Assembly (NCBI RefSeq): GCF_002938435.1
Contig: NZ_POQT01000005.1
Location: forward strand, 1-64,000
Reading direction: 5' to 3'
Length of the DNA stretch: 64,000 nucleotides
From: Blastococcus saxobsidens
GTDB lineage: Bacteria; Actinomycetota; Actinomycetes; Mycobacteriales; Geodermatophilaceae
Positions 1-8,441 of the stretch are shown one piece after another. Within the stretch, counting starts at the first letter, position 1, and each line of letters opens with the position of its first letter. The translations under genes were made by a program, and so were the position numbers. Below the pieces are notes generated by a model. The model did not search any database. It was not told the DNA's origin and worked only from the letters and a program-made list of their open reading frames with translations.

Positions 1-134
1 CGCTCCCGCGGGTCGGGGGCGGCAGCGGCCGCGGCCAGCCCACGGTGGGCCTGGCCGAGCAGCGCCGCGGCCGCGGCGGGCAGGGCGGGAGGCAGGGGCA
101 GCTGGCCGGCCGGCACGGCCCGGGCGGCGCCCAT
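1..134 (-). CDS. SAV_6107-type HEPN domain protein, N-terminal part
   Basis: The first 44 codons are visible; the gene runs off the left edge. After a short Ala/Pro-rich start the protein reads LLGQAHRGLAAAAAAPDPRER, the opening of the small helical SAV_6107-like HEPN family of actinobacteria, whose function is not established. The ATG shares its A with the TGA stop of the upstream DUF6504 gene, so the two are probably translationally coupled. In actinobacterial genomes this family is often near DUF6504 and error-prone polymerase genes (ImuB/DnaE2 type), which fits the LexA box upstream of the operon. The family call rests on a short segment. Confidence 0.6.
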   Translation of the reverse strand, partial: MGAARAVPAGQLPLPPALPAAAAALLGQAHRGLAAAAAAPDPRE

Positions 135-460
135 CAGTCGTGCACCCGCACGAGCCACCAGCGGTTGCCCGAGGCGTCCCAAGAGAGGTCGTAGACGCCG
201 GCGAAGCTCATCCGCGACCGACCGGCGCGGACCGCCTCGACCCGCCAGACCTCGCGGGGGGCGACCAGCTCGACGGAGGCACCACCGACGGCACCCTCGC
301 CGCGCAGCCACCACGGCGCCGTCTCGACCCAGGAGTCGAGCAGCTCGCCGACGACGTAGCGCGACTGCCCGCGCCAGAACTGCACCGGCCCCAGCGGACC
401 ACGCTCGACCTGCACCTCTTCGCCGGTCCGACCGACGACCTCACCGAGCACCCGGCTCAT
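134..460 (-). CDS. DUF6504 family protein
   Basis: A 108-residue protein rich in Trp and Val, with the motif (F/Y)WRG-x-Y-V-V followed by a W-V-E-T-x-x-WW segment typical of DUF6504. This domain occurs alone or near DNA polymerase Y/ImuB proteins in actinobacteria; its function is unknown. The chosen ATG at 460 has a good Shine-Dalgarno GGGGAGG six bases upstream; a longer in-frame start at 475 lies upstream of that site and is unlikely. The stop overlaps the start of the HEPN gene by one base. A perfect LexA box lies 88 bp upstream, so DNA-damage induction is inferred. Confidence 0.7.
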   Translation of the reverse strand: MSRVLGEVVGRTGEEVQVERGPLGPVQFWRGQSRYVVGELLDSWVETAPWWLRGEGAVGGASVELVAPREVWRVEAVRAGRSRMSFAGVYDLSWDASGNRWWLVRVHD

Positions 461-547
461 GACAGACCTCCCCACGCCTCACCCCGCGCGCACGCCGACC
501 CGGCGTCCGCCGGCGGGAAGAGCCGGACGGAACGGGCCACACGGTGT

Positions 548-563
548 TCGAACGTCTGTTCGA
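548..563. promoter_or_regulatory. LexA (SOS) box
   Basis: TCGAAC-GTCT-GTTCGA is a perfect match to the actinobacterial/mycobacterial LexA operator TCGAAC(N4)GTTCGA, with symmetric arms. It lies 88 bp upstream of the DUF6504 start on the minus strand. It is about 155 bp upstream of the -10 box of the plus-strand EcsC gene. The DUF6504-HEPN operon is therefore the more likely target. Confidence 0.85.
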
Positions 564-718
564 ACACGTGTCCAGTAGACCCGAGCACCTCGGCCCCGTC
601 AAGCCGCGCGGCGGCCATGTCGCGGACCTCCTGCCCCGCATTCACGAGTGCAACGCCGACACTTCGCCGGCACCAACCCTCCGATCGCGATAGTCCGGTC
701 CGCGACCGATCCCTCACC

Positions 719-724
719 TAGCCT
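719..724 (+). promoter_or_regulatory. -10 box, leaderless start of EcsC gene
   Basis: TAGCCT fits TANNNT and sits 6 nt before the GTG at 731, which would make the GTG the transcription start. The GGAG directly against the GTG is too close to act as a ribosome-binding site. Confidence 0.5.
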
Positions 725-730
725 TCGGAG

Positions 731-1777
731 GTGACCAATCACGCTCCCGGCCTGAATTCCATGTCCCGCTACGAGCAGAAGCGGTGGGAGGAGCTGCGGG
801 CGCACTGGGAGAAGAAGGCCAAGCAAAGACGACAGTTGCTACCGCCGCGCGCGAAGGCCGCACTCGAGACCACTGTGCAAGCCACTAAGGACACTGCCAC
901 CAAGGCCGGTCGAGCGGTTGCCGATGCGACGCCGGAGAAGGTGAAGGACATCGCGGGTCCCGCGGTCGACGCTGCGCTCGTACCCACGGTCCAGGGCGTT
1001 GTCCACGTGCTCGAACTGGTCAATGACTGGGTGGTCGAGCTGACCGATCAGGAAGCGGTATTCGAGCACCATCGAGGCAAGGGCCGGGACGTCTCCTCCT
1101 TGGAGGATCTAAGGGCTCTCGATCTGCAGCTTCTGGACGAGTTCACCCACGGGATGGTTCTCCGCTGGCGAACGCTCGGCGCAGGACAAGGAGCCAGTTT
1201 CGGCGCGCTTGCCATGATCCCGGTGCCCGTCGTCGGCAGTCTGGCGGCGATCACTCTCGACATGGTGGCCATGCAGGCGCTCAGCGGCGCCATCGCGACC
1301 CGCGTCTGCTATGCGTACGGCTTCGACGCTGCCGACCCGGCCATGCGGCACATGATCGATCGCATGGTCGTGCGCGCCTACCGGAACCAGGCACCCAAGG
1401 CAGGGACCGTCAAGAGCGCAGCCAGGGCGTTCGACGCCGCCAAGGGCCGCGTCAACTGGAGCCAGAAGCTCCGCGACGACCATCGCCTCATGGCCGCGGT
1501 GGAGAAGCTCATGAAGCGGCTCGGTGATGGCAGCCGGGTGCCCGTGAAGAACGCCAGGATGGGCATGCCACTGATTGCCATCTTCGCAGGCGCAGGGACC
1601 AACGCCCACGTGCTCGGTGATATCGCCAAGCAGGCTCGCCACTACGGGTCCACCATGCTGCTCGCCGAAAAGTACGGCCTCGAGCTGCCACCTAACCTTC
1701 GTCAGGATTTGGACAATGCCGAGTCCCCCGACGCCCCAACGACAGACGGAGGCCTGAGCGGGTTCACCACAGATTGA
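731..1777 (+). CDS. EcsC family protein
   Basis: This 348-residue protein begins near MSRYEQKRWEELRAHW, the typical opening of EcsC proteins (YE-x-x-RWEEL). A Lys/Ala-rich helix follows, then the glycine-rich hydrophobic centre around residues 155-195 and a second hydrophobic stretch near 280-295 before a Leu-Pro-Pro end. EcsC was named for a gene linked to the Bacillus ABC exporter EcsAB; its biochemical role is unknown. GTG 731 is chosen because a TANNNT box lies 6 nt upstream; ATG 761 is the alternative. It faces the restriction-modification locus, but nothing shows that it belongs to it. Confidence 0.75.
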   Translation: MTNHAPGLNSMSRYEQKRWEELRAHWEKKAKQRRQLLPPRAKAALETTVQATKDTATKAGRAVADATPEKVKDIAGPAVDAALVPTVQGVVHVLELVNDWVVELTDQEAVFEHHRGKGRDVSSLEDLRALDLQLLDEFTHGMVLRWRTLGAGQGASFGALAMIPVPVVGSLAAITLDMVAMQALSGAIATRVCYAYGFDAADPAMRHMIDRMVVRAYRNQAPKAGTVKSAARAFDAAKGRVNWSQKLRDDHRLMAAVEKLMKRLGDGSRVPVKNARMGMPLIAIFAGAGTNAHVLGDIAKQARHYGSTMLLAEKYGLELPPNLRQDLDNAESPDAPTTDGGLSGFTTD

Positions 1778-1908
1778 GTTCAGAGTCGAGCGTCCGCGGT
1801 ACCCCTCGCCCTCAGACGATTGCCGGGGGCGTCCGATCGAGCAGCAATGCCAGCGCGAGATCCACCTGCTGCCTTGCAGCTGGACAGGGCGAGGAGGCCG
1901 CTGAACCT
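1778..1908. other. Convergent spacer, no clear feature
   Basis: A 131-bp gap between the EcsC gene and the minus-strand nuclease-like gene. No convincing hairpin terminator, repeat or small gene was seen. Confidence 0.4.
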
Positions 1909-2328
1909 CTACTCCTCGCCTTCGCCATCCTCGACCCACGCCGCCTGGAAATTGTCCGGATCGGTCACGGCGGTGGACCCGTGAAGCTCCACCCGGCCGT
2001 CCTCGTACACCGCATACACATCGACGCCCAACCGGGACCGGACCCAGGTTGGCACCCGCTTCGCGGCGGGCAAGGCCGCGTCCGGGACGACGACGGCATA
2101 GCGGGCGCGCTGTTTCGGCTCGTCTCCCATGCGACGCAGCAGCTGGCCGTACATCGTGTCGACGTCGAGGCCGGGACTGGTCGTCCGCCCCTTGGCCTCG
2201 GCGTAGATCGTTGTGCCGTCCTTGGTGGCGACCACGTCGACGAACTCGACCTCACGGGTCACCCGCCAGCCCTCGGCTTCGAGGAAGGCGCAGAAGGCGT
2301 CGACCACGCGGGCCTCGTCGCCGCGCAT
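1909..2328 (-). CDS. Small PD-(D/E)XK nuclease-like protein coupled to Type ISP enzyme
   Basis: A 139-residue protein. Residues 1-20 (ARVVDAFCAFLEAEGW) form an amphipathic helix, followed by VEFVDVVA then IYAEAKGRT. The Asp and Glu-x-Lys spacing matches the D-ExK catalytic signature of restriction-endonuclease-like folds such as Mrr and Holliday-junction resolvases. Its ATG overlaps the TGA of the large restriction enzyme by one base, so expression is tied to that enzyme. It could be an accessory nuclease or a non-catalytic partner. No named family was recognised, and nuclease function is inferred from the motif alone. Confidence 0.6.
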   Translation of the reverse strand: MRGDEARVVDAFCAFLEAEGWRVTREVEFVDVVATKDGTTIYAEAKGRTTSPGLDVDTMYGQLLRRMGDEPKQRARYAVVVPDAALPAAKRVPTWVRSRLGVDVYAVYEDGRVELHGSTAVTDPDNFQAAWVEDGEGEE

Positions 2329-5300
2329 CAGGCGGCTGCCTTGATGTCCAGAGCCGGCAGGCTGTCGACGATGCGCATCGTCTCCAGCGAGACAGTGACG
2401 ATGCGGCCGAGCAGGTCGAGGATGTAGCGGGGGTCGCCCACCTCGCGAGACCAATCGTTCGGGTCATTTACGATGCCCGACGCCTTGTCGGTCTTGACCC
2501 AGTAGCGGTCGATGATCCACTCGATCGCCGAGCGGCTGCCCAGCGTGTACCGATACGCCTCCTCCGGGATGCCCCGCAGGGTGATCCGCTCGTTGTAGTG
2601 GATCACCGACCTGTCACTCCGCAGACCTTCGACCTTCTGCTCCGCAGTCGCCTTGCCGAAGCTCATCTTCTTGCTGCCGACGGCGAAGAATCCGTAGTCC
2701 GCGTCGCCGCCCGGACCGTCGACGTCGAGCCCCTCCAGCGGGTACGGCTTCACGGTCTCGTAGTCCAGGTGCACCTCGGCCAATTGCTTACCCGCCGAGG
2801 CGAACGCACGAAAGTCGGCCGCGAACGGAATGCGGGGCAGCATCTTCTTCAGGTCCGCGGCATAGGACTCCCGGTACTCCGGCGAGTGCAGCAGCCCGTA
2901 GACGTAGTCGAAGATGTCGTCCTTGCTCAGCGATTCGTCCGGATACGCGGCGCTGAACGCGGCAAGCGCCTCGTCGGTGATGTTGTCGATCCGCCGGTAG
3001 CCGTCGACGACTTCGCCCTCGTGGACGTCGAACATCCCCGAGTCATCGACCCTCTCGTACCGCCAGCGACCGAAGAACTGGCCGCCACTTCCCGCGCCAG
3101 TCACATGGAGGTCTGGAATTACGTCGGCAGCGAGCACTGAGAACGGAACAGCGGAGCCATGCCCGACTTGATAGAAACCGAGATTCCGGTGACCGGGCGC
3201 AGGGAAGAACCTCGGAACCTGGCCCCGAATATGGTTGAGTGCGGCGTCAAAGTAGACGCGCTGCTTGAAGAACGGCCGGTATGTAGCGGTGCCAACCCGG
3301 CGCGGCTCAAAGTCGACGGTTCGACCTGCAATAAGTCGGCTCTTTAGGCTCAATGTCCAACTAATGTATGTCGGGTCAGTATTAACATTTGCGTCCACGA
3401 TCCATTTACGCTCACTCGAGCGAACCTCAGCCGTGAGCGGCAAGAGCCGGGCAAGTTCCTGCCCATACGCCTTCACAGTCGCTTCCACATTGGCGCTGAC
3501 CCCGCGCGCGGAGGACGAGTACACCCAGGCGTCTCGACCGGTCTCCAGTCCGCGGCCATATAACTGGAATACGGTCGCGCCGCCGAAGTCTGCGCCGTGC
3601 TTTGCTCCGAGCGGAATGAACTGCTCATACCCTGACGAGCGCCCGTCAAGCCAGTCGCCGTGTTCGTTGGGCTCGAGAAGGTCTCCATCCATATTCAGCA
3701 CGGACCGAGCGGCGGACACGGCACGGACCTTCTGACCCGCTGTGAGGTAGTCATCCACCTGGCGGTAGTAGAGCGCCGACCCAGCCCGAAGGTCTGTTTT
3801 CACCAGCAGAACGATTGCGATAGTCGCCCGCGAGCCACCTTTCGAGCTCTTCACTTCGGTACCATCTGGATTCCAGCCGCCGAACTCAAAGAGTGGTCGA
3901 CCCTCTTTGCGCCCTTCCTCGCCGCCCACGCGACCATTCCCACGGAGGTTTAACACGTAGATCCGCTGAAACTCCTTGCCGAGACTCTTGCGCATCCCGT
4001 CGGCGGTGTTCGCCGAAAGGAACCCGCCGTTAGTCACGAAGCCGACAATGCCGCGATCCTGGATGCGGAGACTTGCCCACCGAAGCGCCCTGATGTACGA
4101 ATCGTACATCGCATTGTTTCCACCACGCGCACGGTCGGGCATATATGCCTCCCGAATCGAGGCATCGAGGGTGGGGTACCTCTCGTTCTGATTGTTGTCA
4201 TTGGCGCTATCCTGGCCTACCGAGTACGGCGGGTTGCCGACGATCACCTGGATCGGCAGTTGCTTCTGCCGTTCCAGCCGCTCGTTGTTCTCCGGCATGA
4301 CGTCGATGTCCTGCTGGTCGCCGTTCTCCCACGACTGAAAGCTGTCGGTCAGAACCAGCCCTGGGAACGGCTGCGGCGTCCCCTCCAGTTCCTCGAACGT
4401 CGTCTCGATGTTCGCCGCGGCGATGTAGTACGCCAGCAGCAGGATTTCGTTGGCGTGGAGTTCGTTGGCGTATTTGCGAGCCAGGTCGTGCGGCTCGATC
4501 AGCCCGCTCTGCAACAGCCGCACGAGGAACGTCCCGGTGCCGGTGAATGGGTCGAGCACGTGCACGCCCTCGTCGGTCAGTCCCTGACCGAACTCCGCAC
4601 GCAGCACCTCGTCGGCCGATCGGAGGATGAAGTCGACGATCTCGACCGGTGTGTACACGATGCCGAGCTTCGCGACCGTCTTGGGGAACGCGGTGGCGAA
4701 GAACTTGTCGTACAACTCGACGAGCACCCGCTGCTTGCCGGCCGCATTGTCCACCCCGGCCACCCGCTTTCGCACGGTGTCGTAGAAGCCCTCGAGCGTC
4801 TCGTTCTCGGCGCCGACCGCGTGGGCATCGAGCACCGCGAGCATGTTCTCCATCGTCCGCGCGACCGGGTTACCGGCCAGGAAGCTGGAGTGCGCGAACA
4901 GCGCCTCGAACACCGGGCGGGTGATGAGGTGCTGAGCCAGCATGTCGATCGCGGCGTCGTCAGTGATCGAATCGTTCAGGTTTCCGCGCAGACCGGCAAC
5001 GAAGTGCTCGAACTCGATGGCGGCCGGACCCGGCGTCGCGAGCAGGCCCTTGATGCGGGTGACGTGCGCGGCGGCGATGTCGGCGATATCTTTCGCCCAG
5101 GACTCCCAGTACCGGCGCTCCCCGACCTTGGCGACGATCCGCGCATACATCGCGTCCCGGAACTTGTCGGCCGGGAATTCCATGAGCAACTGCTCCGTGC
5201 TCTTCTTCGCCGGCTGATCCGGGTGCGGCACGCTCACCCCGTCGCCGTCCGTGGGGCCGGTGATGGTGACGATCTCGACGGTGTCGGGCTTGCGCTTGTT

Positions 5301-7232
5301 CAGCTCGATCTGGTTGACCATCGCGTGGAACCGGTCGTCGTGGCTGCGCAGCGCCTGCAGCACCTGCCAGACCACCTTGTAGCGCTCGTTGTCCCGCAGC
5401 GCCTCCTCCGGCGCGACGCCGCTGGGCACCACGATCGGCAACACGATGTAGCCCAGTTCCTTACCGGGCGCCTTGCGCATCACCCGGCCGACGGACTGCA
5501 CCACGTCTACCTGCGAGCCGCGCGGGGTGAGGAAAAGAACGGCGTCCAGCGACGGCACGTCCACCCCCTCGGAAAGGCACCGGGCGTTGGTGAGCACGCG
5601 ACACACGCCGTCTGGTGCGGGCGCCCTGAGCCACGCCAGGTGGGTGTTGCGCTCATGCACGCCCATCGTGCCGTCGACGTGCGCAGCCTCGACCTGCAGG
5701 CGCGGCCTGTCGTCCGGGGCGTCGATCTGCGCCCGATCGGCGAGGTCCGGGAACGCCGCGGCCGCCGTCTTGGACGCCTTGATGTGCTGGGCGAACGCCA
5801 CCGCCGTCCGCATCGGCGTCCTGCTGACAAGCGGTGCCTCACCGTCGGTCGCGGACGAACCGAAGTTCTTCGCCAGGCCGTTCCAGCAACCGATCAGCTT
5901 CGCCGCCTGGTCGAGCTGGATCTCACCGGAGTTGGCCATGGCCTGCTGGAAGTTCTCCGCGACGTACTTCTCGTCGACGGCCAGCACGAGCACCTTGTAG
6001 TCGGTGAGCAGGTCGGCCTCGACCGCCTGACCGAAGCCGAGCCGGTGCAGCTCCGGTCCGAACGTGTCCTCGTCGCTCATGTCGGCCAGCACCGCATCGG
6101 CGTCGGTCGCCTTGCGCCGGACCTCCTCACCGAAGACCCGCGGCGTCGCGGTCATGTAGAGCCGCTTGGCCGCCTTCAAGGCATCAGCATCGTGCACCCG
6201 CACGAATGCGGACTCGTCTCCCTCGGCGAGGGTCACGCCGGTGGTGCGGTGGGCCTCGTCGCAGATGACGAGGTTAAACGCGGGCAGGCCGAGCTCCTGC
6301 GCCCGGGTCACCACGTCGATCGACTGGTAGGTGGAGAAGACCACCCGCATGCGCCCGTCGGCGTTCGTGGTGGCCTCGAACCGGGTCAGCAGCGTCTGCG
6401 GATCGGTCGAGGCGGGCTCGGTCAGGTCGATCGGCAGCTGGTCGGCGTCGTCGGACGCCACTCGCCGGCCCACCTTCACGTCCGAGCACACCGCCAGCGC
6501 CCGGATGTCCACCTCGGCGTTGGCCATCCACTCCCGGAGGCTCTGGCTCAGCAGCTGGATGCTCGGCACCAGAAACAGCACCGTCCCGCCCGCGCCCACC
6601 AGCTCCTCCGCGATCCGCAAGCTGGTGAAGGTCTTGCCGGTGCCGCAGGCCATGACCAGCTGACCGCGGTCGTGCTCGGCGAGCCCGGCGCGAACGTCGT
6701 CCAGCGCCTTCTGCTGGTGAGGCCGCAGCGCCTTCTTGCCCGTCGGGACGACGATCTGCGGCGTCGCCCAGGAGAACTGCGTCCAGTCGATGGCGGCGTC
6801 GGCCAGATAGCCGATGTCCACCCGCTGAGCCACTCCCCCGGCCAGCGTCTCCTCGGCGTTGGCCGACCAGCCGGCGGCTGTGTCGAACACGATCCGCCGG
6901 GTGAACTGGGAGTGCGCGGAAGCGGACACGAACGAGTCGATGTCGGCCTTGGCCACGGTGCGGTCCGCTGCGTAGAACTTGCATTGGATGGCGGTGAGTC
7001 CGCCGTCGTCAGCGTTGGTGGCAACGAGGTCGATACCGGTGTCCGGCCGACCCTCGCGCCCCGGCCAGTCCGACCACAGCCACACGTCGGAGAACCGAGC
7101 GGTCCACTCCGGGTCGGTGGTCAGGTACGCCTGGATGAGCTGCTCGAACTTGCTGCCCTTGTCGCGCTCATCGAGCGCCTCGTCCCGCAGCCGGTCGAGT
7201 ACAGCGTGGATCGTCCCCGTCACGTTTCGCAT
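2328..7232 (-). CDS. Type ISP restriction-modification enzyme (nuclease-helicase-methyltransferase)
   Basis: A 1634-residue single-chain enzyme with the full order of Type ISP systems (LlaGI, LlaBIII; about 1570-1580 aa). An Mrr-like nuclease at residues 1-150 carries Asp68 and QCK83-85. A superfamily 2 helicase follows, with Walker A ACGTGKT near 195-201, DEAH at 325-328, TATPR at 361-365 and QSVGRVMRK as motif VI. The N6-adenine methyltransferase has DPFTGTGTF near 893 and NPPY near 999. The C-terminal third is a target-recognition region. One protein would methylate and translocate on DNA, cutting unmodified invaders. GTG 7223 is an alternative start. Base composition drops inside the gene at about 3.1-4.2 kb. 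Confidence 0.92.
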   Translation of the reverse strand: MRNVTGTIHAVLDRLRDEALDERDKGSKFEQLIQAYLTTDPEWTARFSDVWLWSDWPGREGRPDTGIDLVATNADDGGLTAIQCKFYAADRTVAKADIDSFVSASAHSQFTRRIVFDTAAGWSANAEETLAGGVAQRVDIGYLADAAIDWTQFSWATPQIVVPTGKKALRPHQQKALDDVRAGLAEHDRGQLVMACGTGKTFTSLRIAEELVGAGGTVLFLVPSIQLLSQSLREWMANAEVDIRALAVCSDVKVGRRVASDDADQLPIDLTEPASTDPQTLLTRFEATTNADGRMRVVFSTYQSIDVVTRAQELGLPAFNLVICDEAHRTTGVTLAEGDESAFVRVHDADALKAAKRLYMTATPRVFGEEVRRKATDADAVLADMSDEDTFGPELHRLGFGQAVEADLLTDYKVLVLAVDEKYVAENFQQAMANSGEIQLDQAAKLIGCWNGLAKNFGSSATDGEAPLVSRTPMRTAVAFAQHIKASKTAAAAFPDLADRAQIDAPDDRPRLQVEAAHVDGTMGVHERNTHLAWLRAPAPDGVCRVLTNARCLSEGVDVPSLDAVLFLTPRGSQVDVVQSVGRVMRKAPGKELGYIVLPIVVPSGVAPEEALRDNERYKVVWQVLQALRSHDDRFHAMVNQIELNKRKPDTVEIVTITGPTDGDGVSVPHPDQPAKKSTEQLLMEFPADKFRDAMYARIVAKVGERRYWESWAKDIADIAAAHVTRIKGLLATPGPAAIEFEHFVAGLRGNLNDSITDDAAIDMLAQHLITRPVFEALFAHSSFLAGNPVARTMENMLAVLDAHAVGAENETLEGFYDTVRKRVAGVDNAAGKQRVLVELYDKFFATAFPKTVAKLGIVYTPVEIVDFILRSADEVLRAEFGQGLTDEGVHVLDPFTGTGTFLVRLLQSGLIEPHDLARKYANELHANEILLLAYYIAAANIETTFEELEGTPQPFPGLVLTDSFQSWENGDQQDIDVMPENNERLERQKQLPIQVIVGNPPYSVGQDSANDNNQNERYPTLDASIREAYMPDRARGGNNAMYDSYIRALRWASLRIQDRGIVGFVTNGGFLSANTADGMRKSLGKEFQRIYVLNLRGNGRVGGEEGRKEGRPLFEFGGWNPDGTEVKSSKGGSRATIAIVLLVKTDLRAGSALYYRQVDDYLTAGQKVRAVSAARSVLNMDGDLLEPNEHGDWLDGRSSGYEQFIPLGAKHGADFGGATVFQLYGRGLETGRDAWVYSSSARGVSANVEATVKAYGQELARLLPLTAEVRSSERKWIVDANVNTDPTYISWTLSLKSRLIAGRTVDFEPRRVGTATYRPFFKQRVYFDAALNHIRGQVPRFFPAPGHRNLGFYQVGHGSAVPFSVLAADVIPDLHVTGAGSGGQFFGRWRYERVDDSGMFDVHEGEVVDGYRRIDNITDEALAAFSAAYPDESLSKDDIFDYVYGLLHSPEYRESYAADLKKMLPRIPFAADFRAFASAGKQLAEVHLDYETVKPYPLEGLDVDGPGGDADYGFFAVGSKKMSFGKATAEQKVEGLRSDRSVIHYNERITLRGIPEEAYRYTLGSRSAIEWIIDRYWVKTDKASGIVNDPNDWSREVGDPRYILDLLGRIVTVSLETMRIVDSLPALDIKAAA

Positions 7233-7338
7233 CCTGCCTGACGAGTTGCGCAGAGGCTCGCATCTTCGCTACCGCCCTGGTCACCTGGGGCCGCCGACCA
7301 GGCACGCGCATCCCCCGAGCCGGTGGCAGGATCGACCC

Positions 7339-7854
7339 ATGCCCTCGCCGGACCACCCACGGGTCACCGAGGTCGCGCGGCTGCTCCGCGCGACCGGCGT
7401 TCCCGGCGAGGTGCGCCATCTGCCCGACGACGCCCGCACCGCCGCCGCAGCCGCCGACCAGCTCGGCGTCCCGGTCGGCGCCATCGCCAACAGCCTGGTG
7501 TTCGACGTCGGCGGCAACCCGCTGCTCGTCCTGACCAGCGGCAGCCACCGGGTCGACGAGGTCCGCGTGGCCGAGTTCCTCGGCATACCGGCGCTCCCCC
7601 GGGCCACCCCCGAGTTCGTGCGGCGGCACACCGGCCAGGCCATCGGCGGCGTCGCCCCCATCGGGCACCCGGAGCCGATCGGCACGCTGGTCGACGTCGA
7701 GCTGGCCCGCCACGAGGTGGTGTGGGCGGCAGCCGGGCACCCGGCCACCGTCTTCCCCACCAGCTACGAGGAGCTGCTCCGGATCACCGAGGGCACCCCC
7801 GCCCAGGTCGGGGCCGCGACCGTCCCCGGCCACCCCCAGGTGGCCGCGCTGTGA
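7339..7854 (+). CDS. YbaK/EbsC family protein (putative aminoacyl-tRNA deacylase fold)
   Basis: A 171-residue protein with the YbaK/ProX fold pattern: an N-terminal helix with RLLRATGVPGEVRHLP, the GVPVGAIANSLVF strand, VLTSGSHRVD and the later GGVAPIGH loop. Family members clear mischarged tRNAs (Cys-tRNAPro, Ala-tRNAPro). The lysine normally found in the (I/V)-(V/A)-K-(T/S)-L motif is Asn here, so deacylase activity is uncertain. CAGGAT lies 6 nt before the ATG, a weak leaderless -10. It is the first of six genes linked by GTGA overlaps into carotenoid genes. Confidence 0.8.
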   Translation: MPSPDHPRVTEVARLLRATGVPGEVRHLPDDARTAAAAADQLGVPVGAIANSLVFDVGGNPLLVLTSGSHRVDEVRVAEFLGIPALPRATPEFVRRHTGQAIGGVAPIGHPEPIGTLVDVELARHEVVWAAAGHPATVFPTSYEELLRITEGTPAQVGAATVPGHPQVAAL

Positions 7855-8441
7855 CCGGCACCCGGCCAGCCACGCGGATCCTCGACCTGCCCGCGCCCTG
7901 GATGCGGGAGCACATGCACGAGGTGCTGGCCATCTACGGCCACGCCATGGGCTACGACTCCGGCATCGTCGCCGGGCGCTACGGCTACGCCGTCCAGCAC
8001 ACCGAGCGGCCCGGCTTCCGCGCCGTCGGCGCCTTCGCGCAGACGGCCGACGGCGAGCGCCTGGTCGGTTTCGGGTACGGCTACCTCGTCGCACCCGGCC
8101 AGTGGTGGCACGACCAGGTGCGCGCGGCGCTGGACCGGCGAACGGCCAAGAAGTGGCTCCCGGGCGCCTTCGAGGTCTGCGAGCTGCACGTCGACCCCGA
8201 CTCCCAGAGCCTGGGCCTGGGCCGCCAGCTGCTGCACGCGCTGGTCGACGTCCCGCACCCGGTCGCACTGCTCTCCACGCCCGACGCCGACACCAAGGCC
8301 TTCCGCCTGTACCGCGCCGACGGCTTCGTCGACCTCGCCCGCGGCTACCACTTCCCCGGCGACTCCCGCCCCTTCGCCATCCTCGGCGCCCGGCTGCCCC
8401 TGCATCCGCGCGACGGCTCTCCGGCGAACACCCGAGCGTGA
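7851..8441 (+). CDS. GNAT family N-acetyltransferase
   Basis: A 196-residue GNAT protein. The acetyl-CoA-binding signature lies near residues 120-140, where VCELHVDPDSQ is followed by SLGLGRQLL. The usual C-terminal (Y)-R-x-x-GF motif appears as FRLYRADGFVDL. The substrate cannot be read from sequence. It starts at a GTG within the stop of the YbaK-like gene (GTGA overlap) and ends with the same overlap into the carotenoid oxidoreductase, so it is a middle gene of one transcript. No link to carotenoid chemistry is apparent. Confidence 0.8.
   Translation: MTGTRPATRILDLPAPWMREHMHEVLAIYGHAMGYDSGIVAGRYGYAVQHTERPGFRAVGAFAQTADGERLVGFGYGYLVAPGQWWHDQVRAALDRRTAKKWLPGAFEVCELHVDPDSQSLGLGRQLLHALVDVPHPVALLSTPDADTKAFRLYRADGFVDLARGYHFPGDSRPFAILGARLPLHPRDGSPANTRA

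Noticed and set aside
4260-7241. A 993-codon open frame on the plus strand
   Set aside because: It lies antisense to the Type ISP enzyme, whose motifs are intact. The translation is His/Arg/Val-rich with no domain, an artefact of high GC and codon bias.
7233-7338. Possible attachment site or tRNA beside the restriction-modification locus
   Set aside because: No tRNA, direct repeat or integrase was found, so no mobile-element boundary can be supported.
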